In this document: one piece after another, positions 13,325-25,076 of the stretch | Numbering within the stretch: the stretch's first letter is position 1 | Layout of the letters: each line of letters starts with the position of its first letter | DNA from: Omphiscola glabra | Taxonomy: Eukaryota; Mollusca; Gastropoda; Lymnaeidae | NCBI GenBank assembly: GCA_964017045.1 | Contig: OZ024794.1 | Location: forward strand, 37,788,210 to 37,852,209 | Direction: 5' to 3' | DNA length: 64,000 nt | Program-made: the position numbers and the translations under genes | Notes under the pieces: generated by a model | The model's input: only the letters and a program-made list of their open reading frames with translations | What the model was told of the DNA's origin: nothing | Databases searched by the model: none

Positions 13325-13426
13325 TAATATCTGAAACAAGACAAGCAGCCCCAATGCCAAAACCACGATCTTCTCAAAAGATATCTACTGTCAGACGAGA
13401 ACTACCAAACGAAACAGATGCAGTAG
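13325..13426 (+). CDS. PDZ scaffold protein, exon 5
   Basis: A 102-base exon enclosed by ctctccag and GTAAGA, phase 1 in and phase 1 out. The split codon G|TA gives Val, followed by ISETRQAAPMPKPRSSQKIS and ending in NETDAV. The basic, proline-containing peptide continues the disordered linker. Both splice sites are strong and both phases fit, so this small exon is well supported despite its length. Confidence 0.8.
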
Positions 13427-13837
13427 GTAAGAAGAATACGGGAGCGAAGACGTTTTTGACAATTTGAAAACTTAAATTGTAGAATAACGCAAATGTATAA
13501 AAACGTTGCAATCTGGTGCTTCAGAGTGTTTAGCAAGGCCAAAGCAGTGAAATGAAGTATGCCACTAATAATGTACGTGTATTTAACTCCAGTGATGTTA
13601 ACCATTGTTGGATGTTTAAAAAATCAGGAGCACAAAGATAAATGAGTCAGCAGAAAAATGGTAACATTTACAATATCTAGACAGTTTAAACAAACCAAAA
13701 TGCATAAATGTTTTAGTACCGGTTAAAGCTAAAATAATTTCGATACTTAATTATTTGCCACTTAATGTCACTTTATGCTTATCTGAAAGTAAAATTTATT
13801 ATCGGGGTAGTGAATAAAAAAGATGATTAGTGCTTAC

Positions 13838-15991
13838 CAGTGCTTCTTTCATACATTTTTCCCCAAGAAGTAATTTTAGATTTTTGGGGATGGCAAGATA
13901 CCAGTGGCCAGAGGCGTAGCTAATGGGTGGCAGATGGGACATAGTCCCGGGGCGCCAAAATAGAGGGTGGGGCAAAATAGGATTTGATGGCATTAAATAG
14001 TTGAAAATAATGGGTTTCAGTGTCGGAAAATGGGGGGGGGGGGGCGTATCCTCTGAATCGTGACCTCTGACGCCAAATACTCTTGATACGCAAGTGATAC
14101 CGAAATAGAGTTACTTTTTCTGTATATGCAGCTGTGGCATTTTAGGACAACCGCAGAGTTTATATCGTGAACGGTAGGACGGCAAAAATATTTGGCCGCC
14201 AATGGCGGCACTTAAAGTAGCTACGCCACTAGGCAGTGTATCTTTCGATACCAAAATCATCGATCATTTTCATCAGGAAGAAGTGCGTAAATCGAGGGCG
14301 CCAATGAATCTTGATAGGTGGGGGGGGGGCCTTTCTCCTCAGAAATGTTTGTTTTTTTTCAAAATCAAGAGGTGTATTTTTAAGTATACTTGAATTCAAT
14401 GTTTCTATATTACTTTTTGAACGGCAGAAGGACATTTTTAAGGTTTTTTTGGGAGGCATTATCGCACCCAGTGGCGTACATAAGCTGAATTCAATCCGTT
14501 TGTGGCGTGCTCCAGGGTAATCATTCGGCACAAGCTTATAATGAACCCCATACTGTAACATTGATCAGCGTGAAGGAAAGGTGCAGAAATTTAAGGTGCT
14601 AAAGAAAGTCGGGAATCCTCAAAATGCAGGGGTGCAATTGGCGTATACTTGATTTGTTATTTCTTTAACTTTAAGACAATTTTGAGGTGGCATTTCAAAT
14701 GTTCGTTTTTGCAGTGCCAAAATTAGTCATAATAATGATCAAATACATCTTAAATTCCGCACCTGAGGGATGTAAACTAAACTCATTCTAGTTGTGTCAC
14801 CCTTGAGGGTACGCTTTTGCCACATATTATTGTCGCCCCTTAAATCTTTATAGTCCACGGAAAATTTTTGATAAATTCAAAAGACAAGAATACATTTTAT
14901 CACATATCTAAATTCAGTTTTGCAACATTTAACACTTTATTAGAAAGCAACGGAAGAGATGCAGGTGTCACCTAACCTTAGAGCCATCGTGTGCGCCCAA
15001 CAACCCCTACGACTGCAGGGTGCCTCTGATATTTTAAGGATTTAAAGATGTGATTAGGATATTTTCTTAATTATCATTATCAATGCCGCGGTTTGTGAGA
15101 CGCGAAACGGAACAGTGCTTGGGTTTTGCAAACAAAAAATTTTATTACTAAAAATATTAATGTGGCTTTTATATTTTATTTAAATTATTTTGGGGGATAG
15201 CTACTTAATTAATAAATGAAGTTTCAATCTCTTTTCATTTAAGAGGGTTCCATCACTAAAAAGTACTTATAGGCTTAACGCAAATGGAAGAAAAGAACTT
15301 ACTTATAATAATTAGGCTACCTTTTCTAAATATTTCCAAATTTTACCAGAGTCAAACAGAAAAAAAGAGCTGTTAACAATTTATTAATAATTGATGAAAT
15401 GCGCACTATTTTTATGCGCCCTTTAAATTATAAATTAGAAAAAAGGCATGTTCCTTATCATACAATTTATAATTAACACCTATCTCTACTTGAAAAAGTC
15501 ATGCTTTTACGATGAACTATAATTTAAAAAGAAAACAGATAGTACATATTTGATACTTGTTTAACTTTTATTAAATTTTTAATCCTTTATATGTATGTCT
15601 ATGTATTTTAATACAGTGCCATTAAAGTCTTTAAACTTGTGAAATTGCAAAAAATAAATCAATAAACTTAGCGAAGAGATTCGAAAAATAGGAATTAAGA
15701 CTGGAGCGGCCAGTGCGATTTTTATAACAGAATATTATTACAAGATTAGTCTAAAATATATGGATTATCAAATATATCGAGCCAAGCGATATTTTATAGA
15801 TTCCACTAGTTGTAATCAGTTAAAGGCTATTACTATGTCTTATAAAACTGTTTAAAAATGACAATTTTGTCACTTTTATTTTAAAAATATATTTTTGTTA
15901 TATTTTTGTACACATTTGCTCCGGGAAGGCACTTGACTTTCCCGGGGGGGGGGGCAGTGCCCTTCCGAGGAGATGGATGAAAGAAACACTT
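13838..15991 (+). mobile_element. Non-autonomous hAT element, copy B
   Basis: The left end is CAGTGCTTCTTTC and the right end is GAAAGAAACACTT. The flanks GTGCTTAC (13830-13837) and GTGCTTGC (15992-15999) form an 8-bp target duplication with one mismatch, as expected for hAT. The interior aligns with copy C through most of its length but lacks about 600 bp that C has between roughly 20050 and 20630. It lacks the two LINE fragments found in C. No transposase reading frame is visible. It lies in intron 5 of the PDZ gene. Confidence 0.78.
13909..14231. mobile_element. MITE-like block nested in copy B
   Basis: The block runs from CAGAGGCGTAGCTA to TAGCTACGCCACTA, an imperfect inverted repeat of the CAGTGGCGTAGC class. 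Copy C has the same block at 17182-17517 in the same position, so it entered before B and C separated or belongs to the family core. It includes a G run and a GGCAGATGGGACAT phrase common to both copies. Confidence 0.6.
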
Positions 15992-17181
15992 GTGCTTGCT
16001 GATTAGGACTACTTCAATCAAGTGTAGAATGATGCAATCTTAAATTCAAATATGCGCCAAAAGGCATCACTGCTTTGAATTATCGATACATTTTCTATTA
16101 AGGGGCTCACTGAGCCCCTCTACCCTGACCCCACTTTCAAATTTAACTTTTTCAATATCAATTATAGCTGTGTGACAAATTAAGTAAAATATCAAGCAAT
16201 ACTTAATACAATCTAGTGTCAAACAAAAGCACAAAATGTCGCACAATTGTTTTGACAGATAAAGTAACGCAAAATGCACAATCTTCCTATAGGCCTAGGC
16301 TCTTAAATATAATACACTTCTGTTATGACTCGTGGACTCCTTCCTAAGGCTAAGGGAATGCTTCCTGAGTGACTGCCTCCTAATCAGCGAATTTGGTATT
16401 GAGAGTATATTAAAAATTAAATAATTCTAAATGTTTGAAAGCATGTATGGCTCAAAAATGAGTTCAATAATGCGCAACATATAATTCCCGCTATATACCC
16501 TAAATGATATACTTTTTTAAAATAACGCAACTGCGTTTGGCGAGTAATATTTTCTTTTCGGAAAATGAAATCGTCGCAATTTAAGTATGGTGTAAAAAAT
16601 ATTCGGTTTAAAAGTGGTTGGAAAATCAGAATATTTAATATAATTCATGGACGTAAAAAAAAAATTGTGCAGTGACGTATCATGGGGGAAGGGGTGTAGC
16701 AAAAATTTGGATTCTTAAGTGTGCGTTACATGAGTTCATATTTTGTCAAGTAACTTTAGTAGATGGGAAGTTCACGCATTGCTGCTGCCAATGTTTGGCG
16801 GGCTATATCTAGTTTCTTTATATCGAACACAAAGTACACCATATTACCACATAATATCACAAATTCTCTTGTATCTATGTATGTTGTAAAAGTGTGTTCA
16901 ATAGGCGCGCAAAATTAAATTCCCAGAAGTTAGCACAAATTAGGATTCTTATAAATGCATGTTTTGTTAGATAAAAGTTCACGCATAGCCGCCTTTTTTC
17001 TGGTTATTTCTACTAAATCTACCATTTCAATATTCAATGCCCAAAATGTTCTCTATTTCCCCATCCCCACTTATCCCTTTCGATGGCGCGGTCATCGATC
17101 CCCATCAGTGTTTCTTTCAGAAATTTTTCCCCGAGGGGGCACTTTTGACGTTCGGGGGGGCAGTGCCAGTTTTTCAATGGC

Positions 17182-17517
17182 CAGAGGCGTAGCTTAGGGG
17201 TGGCAGATGGGACATATGTCCCCGGGCGCCAGACTAGCGGGGGCATCTAATGGCCTATAGTGTTAATGGATGAAAATAATAGGTTTCAGAGTTTAGGGGG
17301 AGGGGGGTGGAAAAATTAATCTTGTCCCCTGTCATGAAAGACTCACGTACGTGACGTAGAAGTGGGGGGGTGGCGAACATTTGGTCTTCCCAGGTGTCAT
17401 TTTTTCTTTAGATAGAGCGGCGGGATTTTCGGACATCTGCTGAGTTTCTATCGAGAAAGGTAGCGTGGCAAAAAAGTTAACCCACCTAGGGTGGCGCTAA
17501 CACTAGGCACGCCGCTG
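17182..17517. mobile_element. MITE-like block nested in copy C
   Basis: It begins CAGAGGCGTAGCTT and ends near CACGCCGCTG, an imperfect inverted repeat. It corresponds to 13909-14231 of copy B in sequence and position. Confidence 0.55.
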
Positions 17518-17946
17518 GGCAGTGTATATATCAGCACCAAATTTGGCTGTCGTGGCAAGTAATTTTTATCGGGAAGTAGGGCAGCAGAAAATGTGTGATT
17601 GTTTAACAATCAAAAGGTGCATTTTGGAGTATACATGATTCGAATGTTTTGATAAGACTTTCATTTGATCGGGGGAAATAATTTTTCAAGCGTCGGGGGA
17701 GGCATTTGGCGACCAGTGCCAGACACAAACTAAATTCATTCTGGTTGTGGTGTGCCGAAGAAAATCATTTGACACAAGATTAGATTCAACCCGGTAGTCA
17801 CATTGATCGACGTCAAGGAAAAAAAAGAGGGGGGGGGGGGTAGCAGAAATTGAGGAATCCGAAGAGTTTGAGCAAAAGTGAGGGCAGGGGTCACCTTAAT
17901 TTAAAAATAATAAATTCAAAATGCAGTGATGCATTGTGGTGCAAAT

Positions 17947-18112
17947 CTTTCTTCTTCTTTTTCTGTCTATTAAGGGCTCACGATCAATTTATTGATCATT
18001 ATGGCTCCTATGAATGTAGATGGGATTTGCAATGTTTCTGTGCCTGGTGTTGATGCGGATATTTCACTGATAACAAGAGTAACCTAGTGAGGGTATCATG
18101 CACTGGTTTCAA
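17947..18112 (-). mobile_element. 3' fragment of a CR1-like LINE inside copy C
   Basis: Read on the minus strand this fragment matches the last 160 bp or so of the LINE at 40370-43745, including the phrase GATCAATTTATTGATC, the stretch TGGGATTTGCAATGTTTCTG (as written on the + strand), and a GAA-rich tail. It is a typical 5'-truncated LINE insertion that shows where the 3' end of that family lies. Copy B lacks it. Confidence 0.8.
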
Positions 18113-18199
18113 TGTATCTTTAAGACAATGTTTGAAGGGGCATTTCAAACGTTCATATATTTACTGTTAGATGTCTCGTAGAAAAATGCTAAAAATACA

Positions 18200-19345
18200 T
18201 CAACATACACCAACTATATGTGGACTACAAATCATGTTATGATAGCATAGACAGGAAATACATGAACAATGCTGTGCTGGAACTTGGAGTCCTTAACAAA
18301 CTTACCCGACTCATATATACATATGACGATGGATAACTACAAAAGTAGAATCAAAGTACAGAAGGAGTACTTGAGGGAGTTCCCAATCAATCTGGGCCTC
18401 AGAAAAAGAAATCCGTGTATCATTTTCAACATCACTTTAGAAAAAAGCATTAGAAACATACGTGTGAGCACCTGAGAGGTGGTACAGAACAACCATAAGG
18501 AACTTTATAAAGCCAGCCACTGCAATACCTGGCCTACACAGACGATATAGCGCTACTTTGTAGAAACATCATTGATGATATAATTAAAACTTTCAGGGAA
18601 CTTGAAGATGTGACGGTCAAAGCTGGTCTTGATGTAAATAAAGCGAAGGCAATATTTATGATAATGTCAGGAAATACGCACTGATGACTTCATCAATATG
18701 AACATCTACGCCTTTGAGAGTGTAGCTACTTTCAAATATCTATGGATGACTATAAATAAGCAAGAGGAAATACAAATGAGGTGCAAGAAAGAATAACAGC
18801 ATGCAACAGTTCTTATTTCAATTTACAAAAGCTACTTCAAAGCAAAAATCTCGCCAAGGGAACAAAGAAGGCAGTATACACCACTATCACAAGACCAGTA
18901 GTGAGACTTGGTTCCTACCAGAAAAGCAGAGATCCTGCTAAATATATGACCCAATGATAGACAATTTTGTTTTGGGAATCCGTACAAACTAAGAGCTATA
19001 TCAATTGTACAAATACCCATCCATAGTCACAACAATATAAAAAAAGGCAGACTGCCCTAGGCAGGACACATTGAAAGGATGCCGGATTCTGGAGCAACAA
19101 AAACGATCTACAGGCAGAAACCTAGGGGCAGACGGCTCACCGGTCGACCAAGACAGAGATGGATTGACGATGTAGAGAAGGGCTTACAAAGGTTGGGGTT
19201 CGCACATGGAGGTGTAAAGCGATGGATCGATCCCAATGGAAGAATGTGATGGAGCAGGCCAGGGCCCTAAATGGGATGAAGCGCCACTGATGTAAACATT
19301 TCAGACATTTGGGTGGGAAGCGCTAGAAATAACGATAATAACAGG
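18200..19345 (+). mobile_element. Degenerate RTE-like LINE relic
   Basis: Broken frames on the plus strand recall an RTE-type reverse transcriptase: a segment reading like DYKSCYDSIDRKYMNNAVLE near 18220, then a carboxy-terminal segment reading GHIERMPDSGATKTIYRQKP and GRPRQRWIDDVEKGLQRLGF near 19060-19200. That last motif is the usual carboxy terminus of RTE-like elements related to craniofacial development protein 2. Many stops and frameshifts show it is dead. Copy B lacks it. Confidence 0.68.
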
Positions 19346-21523
19346 ACATCACTAACTCTTCCACCAGCACAATATTAAATAAATTCAGTCCAGTTGGGAG
19401 CCCTTAGGGTATGTTTTTTATCGAGAGATACTCCTTAGCTTAGACTCGCCCCTTAAAACTTTATAGGCCCCGGAAATTTTTTGATAAATTCAAAATGCAA
19501 GAATGCATTTCTTTTTTACATACCATAGTTAAATTTAGTTTCGCATCATTAAACACTTAACTGTAGAGCAACGGGAGAGATGCTAGTTAAGATTTTAGGT
19601 GTCATTTGACCTAAGAGCCATCCTGTGAGGTCTGCAATCCACATAGCTGCATGGGGCCTCGTATATTTTGGGGCTTAAATTTGGGCTGTTATTACATTAA
19701 ATTATCAACTTTTACTGCTAGGTAGGGAAGGAAAAAACCGAAAAGTAGCACGGGTGCCATAAAAAGTCAAGCGACATCTCTGCTTGACTAAGTGTGGTAT
19801 GCGAACATTTTTTTTAAAAATTGAAAAGTAATGTATTTTTAAATTTATTATTTTAAAATATTTTTGGGATCAACTACATAAAAATAATGAATTTACTACA
19901 AAATATTCTTAAAATTAAGAAAAATTAATTCCTTCCAAAAAAGGTATCCATCCCAAAAAAAGAAATGCTAAAACAGTTTTACATTTTGAACGAAAAAGAA
20001 AAACCAAAAACATACGTTTATTTCAAAATATTTCCAAGTTTCACCAAAGTCAAAGAGAAAAAAAGCGTTTCTGTACAAAAGGCTAAAGACTATATCTTTA
20101 TGGGTTTTCAAAATTGGTATTTATTTATAAATCATATGTAACCGACATAATTGTTCAGAAGTCAAGAACTGTTTACAAAAGACTCATATATTTATTAATG
20201 TGTGATTTTTTTTCGTATAAATTATTAAAGTTTCAATTCTCAATATTCAGTTGATTGAAATGTTAATTAAGAAATTTAGACTACTATAATTTGCTTCAGA
20301 TCATTACAACTTGCCTCTTCGATATTATACTTGAAAACAATTTTTTTTACCAATTCCATATAATTTTTTTTTTAATTACAACCAAAAATGGCATTTACAA
20401 GATAATCGAAATACTCAATTTTTTTTATTCGTTGTTTAAATATATATTATATTCTTTCTACTGGATTATCATCTTAAAATATTTTTTTAAATAGTTCAAA
20501 CAGCTGGGAAAGATTGTTTATTATAATCATATTAACAGAGAAAAATCATTGGGGATTTAATAAATAAAGACTATTTTTAAAAAAAATTATTTTACTCTGT
20601 TCTCGAAACTGTGTTAAAAAATTAGAAACGCACTCGATTTAATAATTATTGATGAAATGTCCACTATTTGTATGTAACCGGTAAATTCCTAATTTTTTGT
20701 TTTAAAATTATTATTATTATTATTTTTAAATTTTCATTTTATCTATGTCAGCATACATCTATGGAATCTACTACATTAAAATGTTTGCTAAAAATGATTT
20801 TTTAAAGCATGATGATATTATACAATATAATTTGAAAACAGATTGCACATGTTTATTTCTTAGCAAGAACTATATTTAATTTACAGACATTTATATCGAT
20901 GAAAAGGTAGTTTAATACAGGGTTATTAAAAAGTGTTTCAACTTTTGCAGCTGCAAAATGCAATTAAATAAAAGATACCGATATCTGCAAATCAGAAAAA
21001 GTAAGATTTTAGCTTATGATCAGGAGCAGCCAATTTTCAAAACATTACCATATTTATAATCGATTTCTGAGAGCCTGTAACAAGATTAATCTGAACGCTA
21101 TGGATCATCAATATATATCGAACAAAGCAATATTTTATTTGTTCCAATAATTGTAATCGATTAAAGGCACACATTTCAATAACTTTTAAAAATTTTATAA
21201 AAATTAAATTTAGAGAATTTTTTTTAATTATTTTTTTTTCTTACACATTTTCCCCCGGGGGGGCACTTGACTTGCTCCGGGGGGGCACTGCCCCCCCGGA
21301 GGTATGCCTGAAAGAAACACTGATCCCCATCCCCGGGCTTTATTACTGACTATAGCGCACTGAAAACCTAAATGAATGGACGAATCTGCTTTAAGTGTAA
21401 GTTTGATCTAAATAAGGCTTAACGAACAATATATTCACTGCAGAAATCGGCCCCATTGGCCAAACAAATACAAAATGATATTTATTGTAATTTTATTTCT
21501 ATGTCAGCCTACACAATAATTAA

Positions 21524-21550
21524 GGGGCTATCCATCGATGACGTCAATTA
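21524..21550. repeat. Short dispersed motif shared with 1001-1027
   Basis: GGGGCTATCCATCGATGACG followed by TCA resembles the block at 1001-1027. It lies 190 bp before exon 6 of the PDZ gene. Confidence 0.35.
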
Positions 21551-21738
21551 TTACCCCCCACCTCACTTTTTTTTACCCATCTTCATAAATCATCAAATAA
21601 AATTAGAAACCATTAAAACACATCGTCCGAAATATGTGACCCACCCCCGCCTCAGCTCCCTAGTGGCGTGGCCTTATTTTTCGATGGTCTCTTCGGTATT
21701 TACATGGCATTATGTATCTTAATCATCATTATCTGTAG

Positions 21739-22122
21739 CTTCAGAAAACGTTTTCACCCAGAGTACAGAAAAGGAGAATTTAAAATCAGTACCTATTAAA
21801 ATAACACTAGATGCCATACGAGATGACCCAAAACAAATAAGAACCCCGGAAGACGACTCAAAGATGGATACCCAATATGTCCAAATTAAACAAACTCCAG
21901 AAAATTTTGTTGTCAGCTCTAAAGCAATATTTGTACACACAGCAACCCAACCAGAGACTGGAAAGAGAGAACAGGTGGATTCGTACCATAAAAAGTCACA
22001 AAAACCAGAAATTCACAAAGTCGTCATGGTAAAGGGCGTCACAGGAGTAGGTTTGTGCTTGGAAGGCGGTAAAGGCTCGCCAAAGGGAAATCTACCAATA
22101 ACCATTAAAAGGATTTTTAAAG
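21739..22122 (+). CDS. PDZ scaffold protein, exon 6 (start of C-terminal PDZ)
   Basis: The acceptor (cattatctgtag) and donor (AAAG|GTAATC) fit phase 1 on both sides. About 85 linker residues precede a PDZ start: HKVVMVKGVTGVGLCLEGGK, with the GVGL carboxylate-binding loop, then LPITIKRIFKG. The GGKGS... ITIKRIFKG pattern is closely similar to the last PDZ domain of pro-interleukin-16 and of PDZD2, where the same loop and RIFKG strand occur. This is the main reason for the family call. Confidence 0.88.
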
Positions 22123-22479
22123 GTAATCAACCAAAATGCTATTTAAAAAACACCTATGCAAATGTCTCCCTGTATTTAACTGACATTCTTTCCTATTTAT
22201 TATATTTACAACCTCCTTTCACGAAAAAAAACTGAGCATTCGGCCGAAAAATGTTGTCCCTTTAAATAAGAAAAAAGTGCCGCACATAACTACTTCCTGC
22301 TTAAGAGCATTCCTTTAATTCGTGATAATGGAATGCACTGTTTTATCCACGTTGACCACAATTAAACACATTGCAGGGAAGAATTATATTCGACTCAGCT
22401 TCTTTTGCAATCGTGTTGCCCATTTTCCACTTAACACCACAAAGCTAGATCGCCTGCAAGCATGGAAATCTGTGACTCC

Positions 22480-24210
22480 AGTTCCCATTGTAAATCATTT
22501 ATATATGCTAGGTTCAAAGTGTATCTCAAGGCTGATACCTGCGGGAGTCCGTCCTCGAGTGCACCCATTTTTGAATCTTTGTCTACTTTTTTTCATGCGA
22601 TCGTTCGCATTCGGTACGAATGATTGGGTCCAATTGTATAAGTTCGCAGTCACACCGAGCTGTTGCAATTTGTATAAGAGTGCCGTGTGCCTATCTTTGT
22701 AATATGGCTGCTGGAGGTCACAGAATATTGTTAAAGTGTGATTTCTCAAATGGAGCTCGTTGATAATCGTTTGGACAAAGAGGCTAGTGTTTCCTTGCGG
22801 AAGCCACCTTGTGTCATTGGTAAGCACTTATTTCATGCTAAAAACCTTACAGCTGTGCGTTTACCATTTGTTCGGCTATTTTGCCCAAGCACGATGTTAG
22901 GGATATCGAACGATAGTTCGACGGAAGGTCGCCTGATTTTCCATCTTTGGAAATGGGGGTTATCGTTGCCATTTCCCTTGCTTTAGGCAGGATGCATTTT
23001 TGTCTAAGTTTGTTTATGAGATCCAAAAGCGTTTGTCTCGCTCTTCTACCCAGATGGGTGATCATTGCATTCTAGCTCTTGTCTGGACCTGGTGCTTTGT
23101 GTGATTTGCATTTGTCTAGTGACGATGTAATTATTTCAATGTGAAAGGTGCCGTCAAAACATCCTGGTGGTGCCCAATTCGTTGAGCTCGAGCTTCATTT
23201 TATCGCAGGCGTTTAATAATTCAGCCTTCCTCAGACTCTGAATTGTGTACTCACTTTTATGAAGTGTTTGTTGAGTTTCCATAGGCTCTTTGCACTACTC
23301 GCCTAAGTGCCATCTGCGGTTTTTTGTTGTTGTTGTTGATGTTTTTTTGTTTTTCAGCGTACCTATTCCCAAGAGATTATCTTTGAGGCGCCAAACTTTT
23401 CCCCCGTCTGCAAGTGTTAGTTTTTCTATTTTGGCCTTTTTCGCCTTTCAAACTGCTTTCAATTTGTTGTACGCCGCACGAGAAGCCGGCGACTTCCTTT
23501 TCGCGGTTTTCTTTTGTGCCCTCACTCTTATTTTTACAATTTCAGTTAGACTCTTATTCAAATAGGGTCTTAATTTGTTCTCAATGATAGTGCCACTAAA
23601 CTTATCGTACACGACGTCGATGTCGCTTTAATCGATTTAAGCGATTGGACTAGGTTTTGGTCTCGTAGCTCTGCTAGTTGGCTCTAATGTCGCATTTCGA
23701 AACGTGCTTTTGTTGTGCCTAGTATAGTCTCTTCCAGCCTCATAAAAAACCACCAGACTGTGCTCGGTCTCGAGGTCCAATGCGATTAGAGGCAGATCTG
23801 ATCGGGGCATTCTCCTCGTTCTGCAGCCTGAAGAGTTTGTAGTGAGGAATATGTCCTTAATGTATCGTTCCGATGCATTCCGTTTTAAATATCTCCATTC
23901 GGGTGACTTGACGTTAAAGTCTCCTGCTATAATGGTTCTGCGGAAAATCATGTTATTCCCTACTGGCAAGATTTGGGGTTTTCTGGACGTATGTAGACTT
24001 CGTTGCTATAAAATTACGTCATTCTTGAACACCCTCACCTTGAGAGTATCCGTGTTGCTCTAGCTCTTCACTTCCATAATCTCAACATTGAGATCCCTTT
24101 GAACCAATGTGCAAGACCTCAACATTGGACGCATTTGCGTTCTACGCATTACCAGTTATATGAAACTACTTGCCGTGAAGCAGCGTTTCTAGGAATAGGG
24201 TTACGTCTAC
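22480..24210 (-). mobile_element. Decayed LINE, I-clade-like, antisense in intron 6
   Basis: Minus-strand frames give an AP-type endonuclease (RRTIIAGDFNVKSPEWRYLK near 23930, preceded by a phrase like LQETLL near 24190), a linker, and reverse transcriptase pieces (LPSNYRSISLTSCLGKIAEQ at about 22870 and LYKLQQLGVTANLYNW near 22640). The same words occur in the better-preserved element at 56086-59660, so the two are one family. The palm motif is altered (IFCDLQQPYYKD) and several frameshifts are present. The RNase H end is absent. Confidence 0.8.
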
Positions 24211-24229
24211 TTATCGTTCATGGAGTAGT

Positions 24230-24710
24230 GTGGTTATTTATTGCTTCTTCTGCCTTATGCCACACACAACTGTAGGATCACAAGTGGATCTCAACACATC
24301 CATTACTCCCACTAACTTGTTCGCCTCGCGCCAGCCTGTCTTTCTTAACCTACCGAGAGAGGGTCGCCCCCTTCAAGTCGGGAGTGTCGAAGGGGAGGGG
24401 GGGAGGGGGATAAGGATGTCCATGAGGCACACCCTCAGTAGTGTTCCCATACGCCAACCTGTTCCCCAACATCGACGCACAGGAAGGTCATTCAGACCTG
24501 TTTTAATTGTATTAATCGTGCAAGAGAAGGGACAGCTGCTTCCACCTCCTAAGGTCTGGGATCGGCGTCGCCTCCTATGCCCCTTGTTCAAGGGAGTCAA
24601 TTGGCCTTGGTAAGGGCGCCGGATATTTAGCTTCCACCGAATGCTGCAGCTGCGCTCAAATCTAGTTTCTCCCACCGCGCAGAGGAGCGATCCTGTGCGA
24701 GAGTTTTGGA
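24230..24710. other. GC-richer stretch beside the intron-6 LINE
   Basis: It stands out from its AT-rich surroundings and has open frames on both strands, including an Arg-rich one on the minus strand at 24373-24675. Position suggests the 5' region of the LINE, but I recognise no zinc knuckle or other ORF1 motif. I would not annotate a protein here. Confidence 0.35.
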
Positions 24711-24921
24711 CGATAAAATATACAGATCAGTCATATATGCAATTAAATATAAGAGGGTTTAACTTGGGAAGGTGATGGTGGAAAAGGGTGCGTTATTGGT
24801 TTAATGAGGATTGTCACATAGACTAGACTATTCAGGATTTCCATAAGAATTCGGACTTTCATTGAAAATAACTCATTATTATATTATTATTATATTGTTA
24901 ACCAATTACATTATTATTCAG

Positions 24922-25076
24922 GTGGACCAGCTGAAAAGTGCGGCCAACTCAAGATCAAAGATGAAATTATAGAAGTCAATGGAGTTGACTTTACTTCAAT
25001 GAGACATTATGAGGCTTGGAACCATCTGAAATTCCTCGATGATGGGGATATTAATATTACAGTTCGAAGATATTAA
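24922..25076 (+). CDS. PDZ scaffold protein, last exon with stop codon
   Basis: The acceptor (ttattattcag) joins G|GT to give GGPAEKCGQLKIKDEIIEVN, then a helix containing HYEAWNHLKFLDDG and the final strand INITVRRY, followed by TAA at 25074-25076. The GDEI-like turn, the EAW-LK helix and the closing strand match the end of the pro-IL-16 and PDZD2 carboxy-terminal PDZ. The protein ends two residues after the domain, as in those families. I see no canonical AATAAA close downstream. Confidence 0.9.

Larger units (their letters stand above)
17106..21322 (+). mobile_element. Non-autonomous hAT element, copy C (longest, with nested inserts)
   Basis: The element starts CAGTGTTTCTTTCAG and ends CTGAAAGAAACACTG, a perfect 15-bp inverted terminal repeat. 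It is flanked by identical 8-bp copies of ATCCCCAT at 17098-17105 and 21323-21330, the hAT signature. Both ends have G-rich sub-terminal blocks containing GGGGGGGCAGTGCC or its complement and GGGGGCACTTGACTT. It spans 4,217 bp, of which about 1.3 kb is a CR1-like LINE 3' fragment and an RTE relic. I see no transposase of its own. Its movement must have depended on an enzyme supplied elsewhere. Confidence 0.85.
13427..21738. other. Intron 5 of the PDZ gene
   Basis: This 8.3-kb intron joins exons 5 and 6, both phase 1. It contains transposon copies B and C, which make up most of its length. The 1.1 kb between them (15992-17105) is AT-rich with no recognised element. Confidence 0.75.
22123..24921. 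other. Intron 6 of the PDZ gene
   Basis: This 2.8-kb intron splits the last PDZ domain after RIFKG. It contains an antisense LINE (22480-24210) and, upstream of that element's 5' end, a GC-richer stretch at 24230-24710 that may be its 5' extension. Confidence 0.7.

Noticed and set aside
21456..21722. 88-codon open frame before PDZ exon 6
   Set aside because: It spans a dispersed repeat and the end of the intron and is out of keeping with the splice structure.
22322..23565. Plus-strand open frames in intron 6
   Set aside because: They are antisense shadows of the LINE at 22480-24210.
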